From IMG/VR virus record IMGVR_UViG_3300007734_000557, positions 1 through 30,207 of that record: 30,207 nt of DNA, one strand, 5' to 3'. Under the pieces are notes generated by a model, which was not told where the DNA came from, ran no database searches, and saw only the letters and a program-made list of their open reading frames with translations. The stretch's first letter is position 1, and each line of letters begins with the position of its first letter. This DNA comes from a virus. Shown here one piece after another: positions 15,114 through 23,091 of the stretch. Both the position numbers and the translations under genes were made by a program.

Positions 15114-15413
15114 TCACATTTTGTAAGATTTACCAGTACATTTTTGTAATTTTACAATGTCGTCTTTGATGTGCGAAATGATCGAAGCAGCTTCATTTGT
15201 GAGTTCTGTCTCTTCAATGCTGTCATACAGGTCGATTAGCGACTGTATCGACTCATATATTCCGTACTTAGTTATGCCTGTATCCTGAACGTTTTGTCCG
15301 CCTCTGGGCTCAAATACGTCCTGGTCGCCAGGAATTTCTCTTGCGTGAAACAATGCCTCATCATTCAGGACTTGAATGATCTCTCTAATTTGACGTTTTA
15401 GTTGTGTGCTCAT
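15114..15413 (-). CDS. Unknown small protein (99 aa)
   Basis: This 99-residue protein is acidic and mostly helical. A basic N-terminal helix (STQLKRQIREIIQVLNDEA) is followed by a Gly/Asp/Pro-rich loop (GDQDVFEPRGGQN) and two more helices (about 49-92). No family is recognised. It lies between the primase and the Mre11-Rad50 fusion with gaps of 11 and 13 nt, so it is probably co-expressed with them. The ribosome site before its ATG is poor (no clear AGGAG), suggesting coupling to the primase end. A role in DNA metabolism is guessed from neighbours only. Confidence 0.75.
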   Translation of the reverse strand: MSTQLKRQIREIIQVLNDEALFHAREIPGDQDVFEPRGGQNVQDTGITKYGIYESIQSLIDLYDSIEETELTNEAASIISHIKDDIVKLQKCTGKSYKM

Positions 15414-15424
15414 GCAACTAATTA

Positions 15425-16387
15425 TCAGATCATTGACCCACTTTTAATATTTGCTATCTTATACTTGAAAGATGTGGTCATATTCCACATCTGCAGATTT
15501 GATTTTGCATGATCACGTTGATCTTGCGACATTTCTGCAATATCTTTTGCACTCGATGTGTCCATGATCGATACATCACACCCATATTCAACAAGCAAAT
15601 CAGCTATACGACCAATCTTTCGTGTCATGTCACTATCAAGACAGAGAACTACATCAGACTGATTTGCAACTATCTTTTTAAAGAGTAGAGAAGTTTCTGG
15701 AAGTGCTGAGCCGAGGAGGCATGTTCCATTTTCTCCCAAAGCAATCAAATCAAAGACACCTTCAACAAGATAGATCTTCTTATCCCAGTCTATGTCGACG
15801 TCATTAAAAATAATGCTAGTCTTATCTGCTGTAGCATTGATGTATCTGTATTTGGATTTCTTATCAGAAGTTCTGCTTACGAAGTAGTTTACTTCGCCCT
15901 CTGTATCAAGAGAAACAAAGATAGCTCGTCCTCTATGAGAAAACTCAGGTGAAACACCAATCCTGTATTTCCAGATTATTTCTTCTGTAATAGATCGATT
16001 AGAAAGATACCTCAATACAGACTTGACATCAGGATCACGAGCACTCTCTAGTAACGGAATTGGAACATACCCATCAGGTACTGAGACCTTATGCTCCATT
16101 TCGATCATATCTGCTGATAAGATCTTGTCGTTTAGATAGTTCGATCTATAGAAGTCAAGGCTTTCTCTTGAACCAAATTTCCTGATGATTGGAATCAGTG
16201 AATTTCCTTTGCTGCTGCAAACCCAGCAATGAAATTTCCAGTTTTCCAAATTAACTGCTAATTTCTTTTTTCCTTGCTCGTGACAAAATGGGCAGTTGAG
16301 TGTAATGTCATTTCCATCTCGCGAGATATTGCCTTTTCCCAATATCTTTTGGATGAAGTTGATTCGTTCTGTGTAAGTAGAAGACAC
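15425..16387 (-). CDS. DNA primase (zinc finger plus TOPRIM)
   Basis: The start codon is GTG at 16387 (reads MSSTYTERIN). A zinc-binding domain has C32-P-F-C35 and C54-W-V-C57, like the CHC2-type finger of DnaG and T7 gp4. A catalytic core follows (about 105-200), including the segment RGRAIFVSLDTEGEVNYFVSR. A TOPRIM domain has KKIYLVEGVFD (E209), VVLCLDSD (D251, D253) and KD at 281-282. At 320 residues it lacks a helicase domain, so it is a stand-alone primase that would need a separate replicative helicase, as T4 gp61 needs gp41. It probably makes RNA primers for lagging-strand synthesis. A weak AAAGATAAGATATT leader precedes the GTG. Confidence 0.87.
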   Translation of the reverse strand: MSSTYTERINFIQKILGKGNISRDGNDITLNCPFCHEQGKKKLAVNLENWKFHCWVCSSKGNSLIPIIRKFGSRESLDFYRSNYLNDKILSADMIEMEHKVSVPDGYVPIPLLESARDPDVKSVLRYLSNRSITEEIIWKYRIGVSPEFSHRGRAIFVSLDTEGEVNYFVSRTSDKKSKYRYINATADKTSIIFNDVDIDWDKKIYLVEGVFDLIALGENGTCLLGSALPETSLLFKKIVANQSDVVLCLDSDMTRKIGRIADLLVEYGCDVSIMDTSSAKDIAEMSQDQRDHAKSNLQMWNMTTSFKYKIANIKSGSMI

Positions 16388-16416
16388 ACAATATCTTATC
16401 TTTAGTCGAAGATAAT

Positions 16417-16938
16417 TTACACCAAAATTGCTGATCGAGCTATGACATATGAATCTGCCATATCATAACAGCAAGATTTCAGACTACCTGTTCTAGATTT
16501 AGGCCAATCAAATACTATCTGTTTAGATACCCATTCATAGATCTTGTCTTTAGTAGATCTTGATTTATCTTTATAATCTATCTTAATACCCAGTGAAGAT
16601 CTAGATTTAATAGCATTGATGAAAATAGGCTCAACTTTTAACACGTCAAAACAAATAAACGAAATTGCTCCATTAAATCTGGCTAAAGTGTTTATAGTGC
16701 TAGCAGACGACAACCCCGGTCGAAACGCCTGCAAGTTTTGTTCGATCGACACAATTGTCATCTGATATTTGACATTCAGCTCAATTAGTTTTTCTTTGAC
16801 AGCAATACATTTTGCTGAGAATGATTCGATCTTATCAAGTTTGATATGGCCTAATTCTAGAAGTGTCCCATCAGATTCTAGAATACAGTACCCAGTGCAT
16901 GATGTTGAGATATCAAGACCTAAAATCCTAGAAGTCAT
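16417..16938 (-). CDS. RuvC-like Holliday-junction resolvase (RNase H fold)
   Basis: The 173-residue protein has the RuvC acidic set: ILGLDISTSCTG (D9) on the first strand, VSIEQNLQ (E66), and CCYDMADSYVIA (D159, D162) in the last helix. Length matches E. coli RuvC (173 residues). It would cut branched DNA, resolving recombination junctions before packaging, the job T4 does with the unrelated endonuclease VII (gp49). Its start overlaps the end of the lectin-like virion gene by 11 nt, and it leads the DNA-metabolism group (resolvase, primase, Mre11-Rad50). RuvC-like proteins of phages may also act on other branched structures. Confidence 0.88.
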   Translation of the reverse strand: MTSRILGLDISTSCTGYCILESDGTLLELGHIKLDKIESFSAKCIAVKEKLIELNVKYQMTIVSIEQNLQAFRPGLSSASTINTLARFNGAISFICFDVLKVEPIFINAIKSRSSLGIKIDYKDKSRSTKDKIYEWVSKQIVFDWPKSRTGSLKSCCYDMADSYVIARSAILV

Positions 16939-19219
16939 ATTTCAGCCTAAACAAGAACTCATCAGAATTTCTCTTAGCAATAGGCTGAGCTAGATTTGCT
17001 CTCATAATCACGTTAAGATTCTCGTCATGAAGATTGATTCCTGTGATGTAGACAAACTCGCCCTCACGCTCATTGAGGTTTTCAGTGACTGGAAACGGTT
17101 CAAAACTTGAATTTGAAGATGAGTTTATCAGAGATGAAGGTGCTGGTGCATTGACAATAAAGACGTTTGTTCTCTGCTCACCTGTTAGTGTAAGATCAAA
17201 TTGCTCTTTCCCAAAAAGTGCAAGTGCCGGATTTGTTAACATCGACGTCCCTTCCACATAGAAGATATTTCCGACAGAATTCCATTTTGCATGAGGTGTT
17301 AAGCAGTCACTTCTGTATATCGTGCCATTGCTATCATCTGATAGAGAGATTGATACTTTTCCGTAAGAACCCGACATGTTTTCATCTATGATTGTGAAAG
17401 ATCCTGGTTGAATCTTTCTTCCAAAGCCTAAAGTTGTTAAGTCAAAGATCAATACGAGATTTGATCCAGTGTCTTTGAATCTTTGTGCAATCGTCAATGC
17501 AGAAGCAATTTTTACGGTAGGATCTTCTGGTGTTGCACCACCAAGAGCATCAAAATCTGCAGGTAGACCTTCATAGTATGATGATGTAGATACTACGTTT
17601 CTCATCGAAATGATTCCATGACTGACATTGCCAAGATCATTCTTGAAAAAATCACTTACTTCTGATTCTATCGCCGTGAAGTCTGGAAATTGTAGGCCGT
17701 TGTCATTTGGTAGTATTGTCAAATTACGCTTGGCAACATTACGATTTTGATACAAGATCGTGTCAGCTGTCATATCAAATGATGACGTGATCATTGATGC
17801 AGTTAAGTTGTAAAGTCTAGGTGACTGACCTGTCACAAGATCCCTAACAAAATTTTCCAGATTCATGTAGAAGCCGTTGACAGACAACGCCATGTCAACG
17901 TTAAAAGGGCTTGAAGTCACCTTGTTGACTGTCTGAAAAGGTGTGACTAACACATCATGTGTATTTGTGACTGATGAGAACACAGGTGGAACATAAAGCA
18001 GCAGATCTTCATCTGATGAGTTTGATTGTGCTGCAAGCTTACTGATATCTGTGCTGGAAAGAAATCGCTTATAGAGTTTTAGATCGTGTATCTCAGCTTG
18101 CAATGGATTAGAAAATGTGAAATTGACTGGGTCTGTAGAAAATCCTGCGATCTCTGGAATTCCATCAATCGGTGATATCGTAGAATTGAAGAACTTTGCT
18201 GTATAATCAGATCCATTGAAGTAGTTGCCAATGATCAATGCGTCTGATGTAAGTTGTGTTGATATTGAGGATGATGGAACTACAAAAGAAGTTTCATTCG
18301 AATCGATAAAAATGCTACCTGATCCGTAACTTCTTGAGTTTGTTCCCCATCTCACTGTAACATGGTGCCAGCAGTTGTATTTGAGTGAATTGTCTGGCGT
18401 GATGAATGCCAAATTATTAGGATAGCTTAGGCCACTCTCGACAGCTGCGAGATCCAAATTGCTTGGTGATGTGTCTGCACTCTGACTTAGCTGTAGAAGC
18501 AGACGGTATCCGTCACCAAGCTGGTTATTATCAAGGCTTGACCCAGAGACTAGTGACAATGCAAAAGTTGACGATAAGTGCAGGATTGTTCCTGCAACAA
18601 AGCCTTCATTCTTAGAAAATTTGTATCTGGGATTAATGTAGAAGTCAATAGAAAATGCACCATCAGGCGTATAGGGTCTGCCTAAAGATGATGTATTTGC
18701 ATAGATGATCGCGCTATTGTTTGGACCTGCGCTTGATGAAAAGAAATTCAACGTGTGGTAATTTCCACATGAGAAATCACTTGTGCTGTATCCATGCCTG
18801 TAAAAAGGCATCAAGTTTTCTGTGATAATTCGCTTCATCAGGTAGGGCGAACCATTATAGTCATCAGAAAAATTGACAGGCTGGCGATATCTGACGGGCG
18901 AGAAGAATATCGAGTTTCGCGCGGGATTAACCTGTGCATTAACATCTGCCAAGTAGGTAGACATTAGACTCGATACATCTGTTGTACCCTGGTTAATCGC
19001 TAAAGACGCGGCCTTAGTACTACTTATAATTTGTCCTTGCGACCAACCTGGTGAATTCTGGGTATCTTCTGGTATATTCTTGATGAACACACTGGGGCGT
19101 TCTACAAGTTTTATTGTACCAGTTACTCCACCTGTCGATGATGACATAATGTGACGCTCTGGGTGCAACACAAGCGTCACATTTTCAAGATGGTCACGTG
19201 TTATGGGTATGAATGCCAT
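16928..19219 (-). CDS. Virion protein with LamG/concanavalin-A-like lectin domain (763 aa)
   Basis: The N-terminal 130 residues are unassigned. A LamG-like jelly-roll domain covers about 185-395: GAFSIDFYINPRY (188-199), GTILHLSSTFALSLVSG (210-226), CWHHVTVRWG (283-292), IDGIPEIAGF and AEIHDLKLYKRFLS (375-388), the pattern of a concanavalin-A-like sandwich. The C-terminal third (about 420-763) is beta-rich and ends INLHDENLNVIMRANLAQPI...FRLKYDF, a module shared with the protein encoded next to it (19243-20487). Such lectin folds in phage tails often bind surface sugars or stiffen structure, so a tail, baseplate or fibre role is likely; the ligand cannot be read. GGAAAAGAG lies before the ATG. 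No signal peptide is seen. Confidence 0.87.
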   Translation of the reverse strand: MAFIPITRDHLENVTLVLHPERHIMSSSTGGVTGTIKLVERPSVFIKNIPEDTQNSPGWSQGQIISSTKAASLAINQGTTDVSSLMSTYLADVNAQVNPARNSIFFSPVRYRQPVNFSDDYNGSPYLMKRIITENLMPFYRHGYSTSDFSCGNYHTLNFFSSSAGPNNSAIIYANTSSLGRPYTPDGAFSIDFYINPRYKFSKNEGFVAGTILHLSSTFALSLVSGSSLDNNQLGDGYRLLLQLSQSADTSPSNLDLAAVESGLSYPNNLAFITPDNSLKYNCWHHVTVRWGTNSRSYGSGSIFIDSNETSFVVPSSSISTQLTSDALIIGNYFNGSDYTAKFFNSTISPIDGIPEIAGFSTDPVNFTFSNPLQAEIHDLKLYKRFLSSTDISKLAAQSNSSDEDLLLYVPPVFSSVTNTHDVLVTPFQTVNKVTSSPFNVDMALSVNGFYMNLENFVRDLVTGQSPRLYNLTASMITSSFDMTADTILYQNRNVAKRNLTILPNDNGLQFPDFTAIESEVSDFFKNDLGNVSHGIISMRNVVSTSSYYEGLPADFDALGGATPEDPTVKIASALTIAQRFKDTGSNLVLIFDLTTLGFGRKIQPGSFTIIDENMSGSYGKVSISLSDDSNGTIYRSDCLTPHAKWNSVGNIFYVEGTSMLTNPALALFGKEQFDLTLTGEQRTNVFIVNAPAPSSLINSSSNSSFEPFPVTENLNEREGEFVYITGINLHDENLNVIMRANLAQPIAKRNSDEFLFRLKYDF

Positions 19220-19242
19220 GTCTCTTTTCCGTGTCTAAGAGA

Positions 19243-20487
19243 CTAGAAATCAAGCCTCACTCGAACTGTCAGATCTTTCTCATCATTCTTCTCAATAGGC
19301 CTGCTCAATTTTGCAACAGCTAGAAGATCTCCTGCAGTGTCGTATAGACCTACAGATGTGATGAAAGAGAATGTACGCTGCGTGTCTTCCTGTCCCGTAT
19401 CAATTACGGTAAGCCTTCCATTCGTATCAGCTGCTGTTGGATTCGTCGAGTAGTTGAATTCATCTGCTGTTGCTCTACAGAAAACTAGTGTAGAATTGAT
19501 ATTTGTAATATTCTGGAATGTGATTGCTGTGTCTGATCCTGATGAGAAGCGACATGATGCAATATGATTCACAATATCATTAATCGATCCGGAGACCAAG
19601 AAATCAGGAATGAATTTTGCATTGGGATTACCTGATCCTGCTGCATCACCGATGATCACTTGATTTGCTGTTGCATCCAAGTAAGATCCATATGATAAGC
19701 CGCCGATGACGCCAGATACATGCTGTGATCCTGACATGATCTTCTTTAGATCCAAAATGGCAATTCCCTGATCATAGAACATCAAGCCTACATTTGTGCT
19801 TGAATTCAACGTGCTAACAATATTTCCTACTTGGCCGCCATAGGCATATTGTGTAGATGAAGCAGCACCAACATCAGAAAAGATGACTGAACCTGATGTC
19901 GATGTAGTTTTGACATTAGGCTTGTTTGGATACAAGGCAGTTGTCTGATCAAGTGATGCAGTTGTATAGAACCTCATCGCGAATGTCTCAGGCTTGATCT
20001 TGTCTCTAGCAAAGAGTCGCTTGAAGTTAATAAATAATGCTTCATCAATATACGCAGATGCATCTGTTGTAGTAAGCGTAAATGGTGACGTGAACTGGAG
20101 ATTTTTGTCACCCAGCAGTACCTGTGCAAATTCTTGATATAAAGAAACTTTCTCTCTCATCATCAATGACTGCGATGAGAATAAGAGTTTCCCAGTAGAA
20201 TCAATGCCCTGATAAGATGATCCTGTCACAGTGCTTGATGATGCATACAGGCCTATTGTCATATCAAAGACTTCATTTGCCGTAGCAAGAGTGAAATCTT
20301 GATCGTAGATTGTCTCGAATAACGAAGACGTAATGGCAGCAGTTGTCAAGACAAACGATGATGTCACAAATACATCATATGTTCGTCTTGTTGCAGAACC
20401 ACTGATGTTTTCCTGAAGTGCGTCTACAAGCTGGTTAAGGTATGATGTGCTTGTCTTGACATCATCAGGTGCAATTAACTTTATCAT
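19243..20487 (-). CDS. Virion structural protein (414 aa) with shared C-terminal module
   Basis: I do not recognise a named family for the body of this protein. It is Ser/Thr/Ala-rich and beta-prone after a short helical N-terminus (STSYLNQLVDALQENISG). The last 37 residues (SVGLYDTAGDLLAVAKLSRP...VRVRLDF) form a module that recurs at the end of the adjacent lectin-like protein and which I associate with phage virion proteins. AAGAGGAACTA precedes the ATG; the gap to the previous gene is 15 nt. A tail or baseplate-associated structural role is inferred from neighbours and composition. Confidence 0.82.
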   Translation of the reverse strand: MIKLIAPDDVKTSTSYLNQLVDALQENISGSATRRTYDVFVTSSFVLTTAAITSSLFETIYDQDFTLATANEVFDMTIGLYASSSTVTGSSYQGIDSTGKLLFSSQSLMMREKVSLYQEFAQVLLGDKNLQFTSPFTLTTTDASAYIDEALFINFKRLFARDKIKPETFAMRFYTTASLDQTTALYPNKPNVKTTSTSGSVIFSDVGAASSTQYAYGGQVGNIVSTLNSSTNVGLMFYDQGIAILDLKKIMSGSQHVSGVIGGLSYGSYLDATANQVIIGDAAGSGNPNAKFIPDFLVSGSINDIVNHIASCRFSSGSDTAITFQNITNINSTLVFCRATADEFNYSTNPTAADTNGRLTVIDTGQEDTQRTFSFITSVGLYDTAGDLLAVAKLSRPIEKNDEKDLTVRVRLDF

Positions 20488-20502
20488 TAGTTCCTCTTGT
20501 TC

Positions 20503-21195
20503 TTATGTTCCGGTGATCCTGATTTCGAACTCTTTGCTCAGGCCTGAGTTGCGTCCGACAATTCTCACATATGTGCTGATATACGACCCACCAGAGAATG
20601 CCGCGTAAGTATTATAGACTGCTTGCGAGATATTCCTTGCAATAAACGTCAGAGGCGTTGTGGCACTCGTTGTTGCAATTTCATATCTTGCTGTGTTGAT
20701 TGTTGGATTATTGGAGAGCGCCTGCGAATTGATAGGAACTTGTCCTGCTACAGACAAGAATAACCTGTTGAGATAGACAATGTAGACATTGTCGACCAGT
20801 TCAGGTGGCACAGATCCTCCTATTGTCGAACTCATCTGCACATTTATTGAAATGCCCGATGAAGATGCACCCTCAGCAAGTGTCAAAATGCCGCTTGTTA
20901 ATCCATTGATCGTCATAAGCGGCATGTAGATTTGATTTGGATTTGATATCGACGTCAATGTGTTCTTCATTGAGAGATTTGTATTGGTCAATGCTTCAAA
21001 CACAGGCGTGTTCTTTTCGATCTTTTCTTTTCCAACAGTCTGCCCGTATTTTGTTATGACTCCGTAATCGATCTCATCGTCGCTTAATGCAAACGCAAAG
21101 ATGGAAAAATTTCCTTGTGCAAGTTTTGCTCTACCTGCATCGGTAAGCACTGCATCTACAACGATGTTATTTGTATCTTGTCTAAGAAACGCCAT
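20503..21195 (-). CDS. Virion structural protein (230 aa) with shared N-terminal module
   Basis: Residues about 10-45 contain VVDAVLTDAGRAKLAQGNFS and then FALSDDEIDYG, a module that also starts the 322-residue protein at 28652-29620 (there DLIMTQEGKRQLASGDF). The rest is beta-rich and ends FEIRITGT. Proteins starting this way occur in virions of large myophages, but their exact place is not known to me. AGAGGAAG lies 7 nt before the ATG, and a GATAAATA late-promoter-like core lies 23 nt before it, so this may be the first gene of a transcript. A tail structural role is inferred. Confidence 0.82.
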   Translation of the reverse strand: MAFLRQDTNNIVVDAVLTDAGRAKLAQGNFSIFAFALSDDEIDYGVITKYGQTVGKEKIEKNTPVFEALTNTNLSMKNTLTSISNPNQIYMPLMTINGLTSGILTLAEGASSSGISINVQMSSTIGGSVPPELVDNVYIVYLNRLFLSVAGQVPINSQALSNNPTINTARYEIATTSATTPLTFIARNISQAVYNTYAAFSGGSYISTYVRIVGRNSGLSKEFEIRITGT

Positions 21196-21217
21196 GTGAG
21201 ACTTCCTCTTTCATAAT

Positions 21218-21225
21218 TATTTATC
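21218..21225 (-). promoter_or_regulatory. Likely T4-type late promoter core (GATAAATA)
   Basis: In one of the few real gaps (51 nt, 21196-21246) the minus strand reads GATAAATAATTATG. The first eight bases match 7 of 8 of the T4 late consensus TATAAATA, and related phages accept variation at the first base. A promoter here would express the 230-residue gene and those after it. Being in a gap makes this the better of the two candidates. Confidence 0.45.
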
Positions 21226-21246
21226 CACGTGATACCCGTTAAATTA

Positions 21247-23091
21247 TTAAGACACTTGTGTGTAAACCTTTGCTTCGCTCATGGGTATCGCTACAGGAAT
21301 CTTCGTATTGCCAGTCGTAATGTTCACAATTTGATCTTGTGCAAGATTTGTCTCAAGTATATGGATCTTATATGACGGACGCTTGCTGTTAAATGCTATC
21401 AGATTTAATCGATGACCGTCAGCATCAAGCAAGTCTGTATAATCAGGATCAAAATAGATAGTCATTCGTTTGTGTTCTGAGTCTTTCACAAGATCTGTAA
21501 AAAAGTCTTGTTCAAGATAAAGATTTGGATATGGTTTTGGGCATCCTTTTCTTACAACGGCATTGATCACAAGCGATTCAGTGAATAGATCTACACTGAC
21601 TTGAAATTGTGTCGAGTAATTTGATGTGTAGCCATGCGCATCAACAGAGATGATTGCATAGATGAACCTTGAATTCACATTGAACTCTAGATCGTTGTAT
21701 AGGCATGTTGGACTTTTCTTACGAGTAATAAGTAGATCAGGTATAAGTTCTGAACTTGGCGTCTTTACGACTGAATCATCGAAGTCAATCTCGCTAATCA
21801 ATTCAAACGCAACATCAAGCGAAGGTCTTCTAAATACCTGAAATTTCTTTATGTCACGCTGCTTATTAAATGGAAACTGCCAACCAATAAAAAGATGACC
21901 TTCTGGCAGAAGCTTAAAATAGACATCTTCAGGTGGAGGCGGCGGCGCATTTTCAACACAGAAGATGTCAATATTTTTACCAGAAGTCGCAAATAACATT
22001 TTTGCTTTTGCAATCTGTGCACCGCGTGACGAAGAAGTCTCTGCAGCAGCATACACAATAACTTCGTACAGGGTTCTAACTGTATATGAATATAGTCCAC
22101 CGTACCTTACAGCATTATCGATGTATTGTGTGTCCTTTGAGCTGAGATAAGTCGTCTCATTAATTGTCACAGTTCCATCTGAATTCTGTGTAGATTTGTC
22201 AATGATAAAACCTACATGATTTACTTCGACGCTAAGGTCAGCAGAAGTAATATCTGCCTCATCAAACAGCTCATAATCGTAATAAGGAAGTGTAAGATCG
22301 TATTCATCGGCAGACACTACATATGAGTTTGAGCTTTGCCTTGATTTCTTTTGTATCTTTTCTGATCTTTCTAATGCTGCAGCGAATTCATCTGCAAATA
22401 TCGAATTCTCATTTTCAATTATTCGATTAGTAATATCACCTATGAATAGGTTGCTGAATGAAACTGCGGGTGCAAATCCCTTTACGTCATTCAAGAAGTC
22501 ATTTTGCATGACACCAACTATATCTGTCTTTGCATATCTGTAGCTTGTAGATTGGATATTATTGAGTGCATTAAACAGAAAGCTTCTTTCGTTAGCTGTA
22601 GAAGAAGACATTCTTGACGAAGACAAGGAGACAGTCGGAAGACTTGTCATATCGCTTGTCGACAACGACCTAAGATCTGATGCTTTTGTGATTTCTCCTG
22701 TAAAGAGTGGGTCTGAGGAAGATGACATAATGTAATATGATTTAGCATCTGCAGATGTGTCTTGAACAACAATAGATGAGAAATTACTTCCAAAAGGTGC
22801 ATCTTCATAAAGTATGGGTGCTTTTGAATCCACTAGCGCCTGTATGTCTAGATACTTTGTTGTTGCCCATGTTTGATTCATTTTAATCTGAACGAATCTT
22901 GGTGCCTTTCCTATTCTAGATGCAAAATAGGCATTATCTGTAATTCCATCTCTGCCTAAAATTTGTGATTTTTCATTGACACGTTCGTCGGGCATAAAAA
23001 AGTTGTAGATGAATTTAGATTCAACAATTTCTGGATTTTTAAGACCTGCAACAATTGAAGGAAGTGATGGATATGTGTAGTTGTTTGACAT
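21247..23091 (-). CDS. Virion structural protein with fibronectin-III-like segments (614 aa)
   Basis: The N-terminus (MSNNYTYPSLPSIVAGLKNP) and first 260 residues match no family I recognise. Residues about 280-380 look like one fibronectin-III-like sandwich (YIDNAVRYGGLYSYTVRTLYEV), followed by a linker with five prolines (383-387) and a second such domain from about 388 (GHLFIGWQFPFNKQRDIKKFQVFRRP). FN3 domains are common decorations of phage tail and fibre proteins. The start overlaps the previous stop in a TAATG junction, so synthesis should be coupled to the 1192-residue protein. A tail or neck structural role is inferred. Confidence 0.83.
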   Translation of the reverse strand: MSNNYTYPSLPSIVAGLKNPEIVESKFIYNFFMPDERVNEKSQILGRDGITDNAYFASRIGKAPRFVQIKMNQTWATTKYLDIQALVDSKAPILYEDAPFGSNFSSIVVQDTSADAKSYYIMSSSSDPLFTGEITKASDLRSLSTSDMTSLPTVSLSSSRMSSSTANERSFLFNALNNIQSTSYRYAKTDIVGVMQNDFLNDVKGFAPAVSFSNLFIGDITNRIIENENSIFADEFAAALERSEKIQKKSRQSSNSYVVSADEYDLTLPYYDYELFDEADITSADLSVEVNHVGFIIDKSTQNSDGTVTINETTYLSSKDTQYIDNAVRYGGLYSYTVRTLYEVIVYAAAETSSSRGAQIAKAKMLFATSGKNIDIFCVENAPPPPPEDVYFKLLPEGHLFIGWQFPFNKQRDIKKFQVFRRPSLDVAFELISEIDFDDSVVKTPSSELIPDLLITRKKSPTCLYNDLEFNVNSRFIYAIISVDAHGYTSNYSTQFQVSVDLFTESLVINAVVRKGCPKPYPNLYLEQDFFTDLVKDSEHKRMTIYFDPDYTDLLDADGHRLNLIAFNSKRPSYKIHILETNLAQDQIVNITTGNTKIPVAIPMSEAKVYTQVS

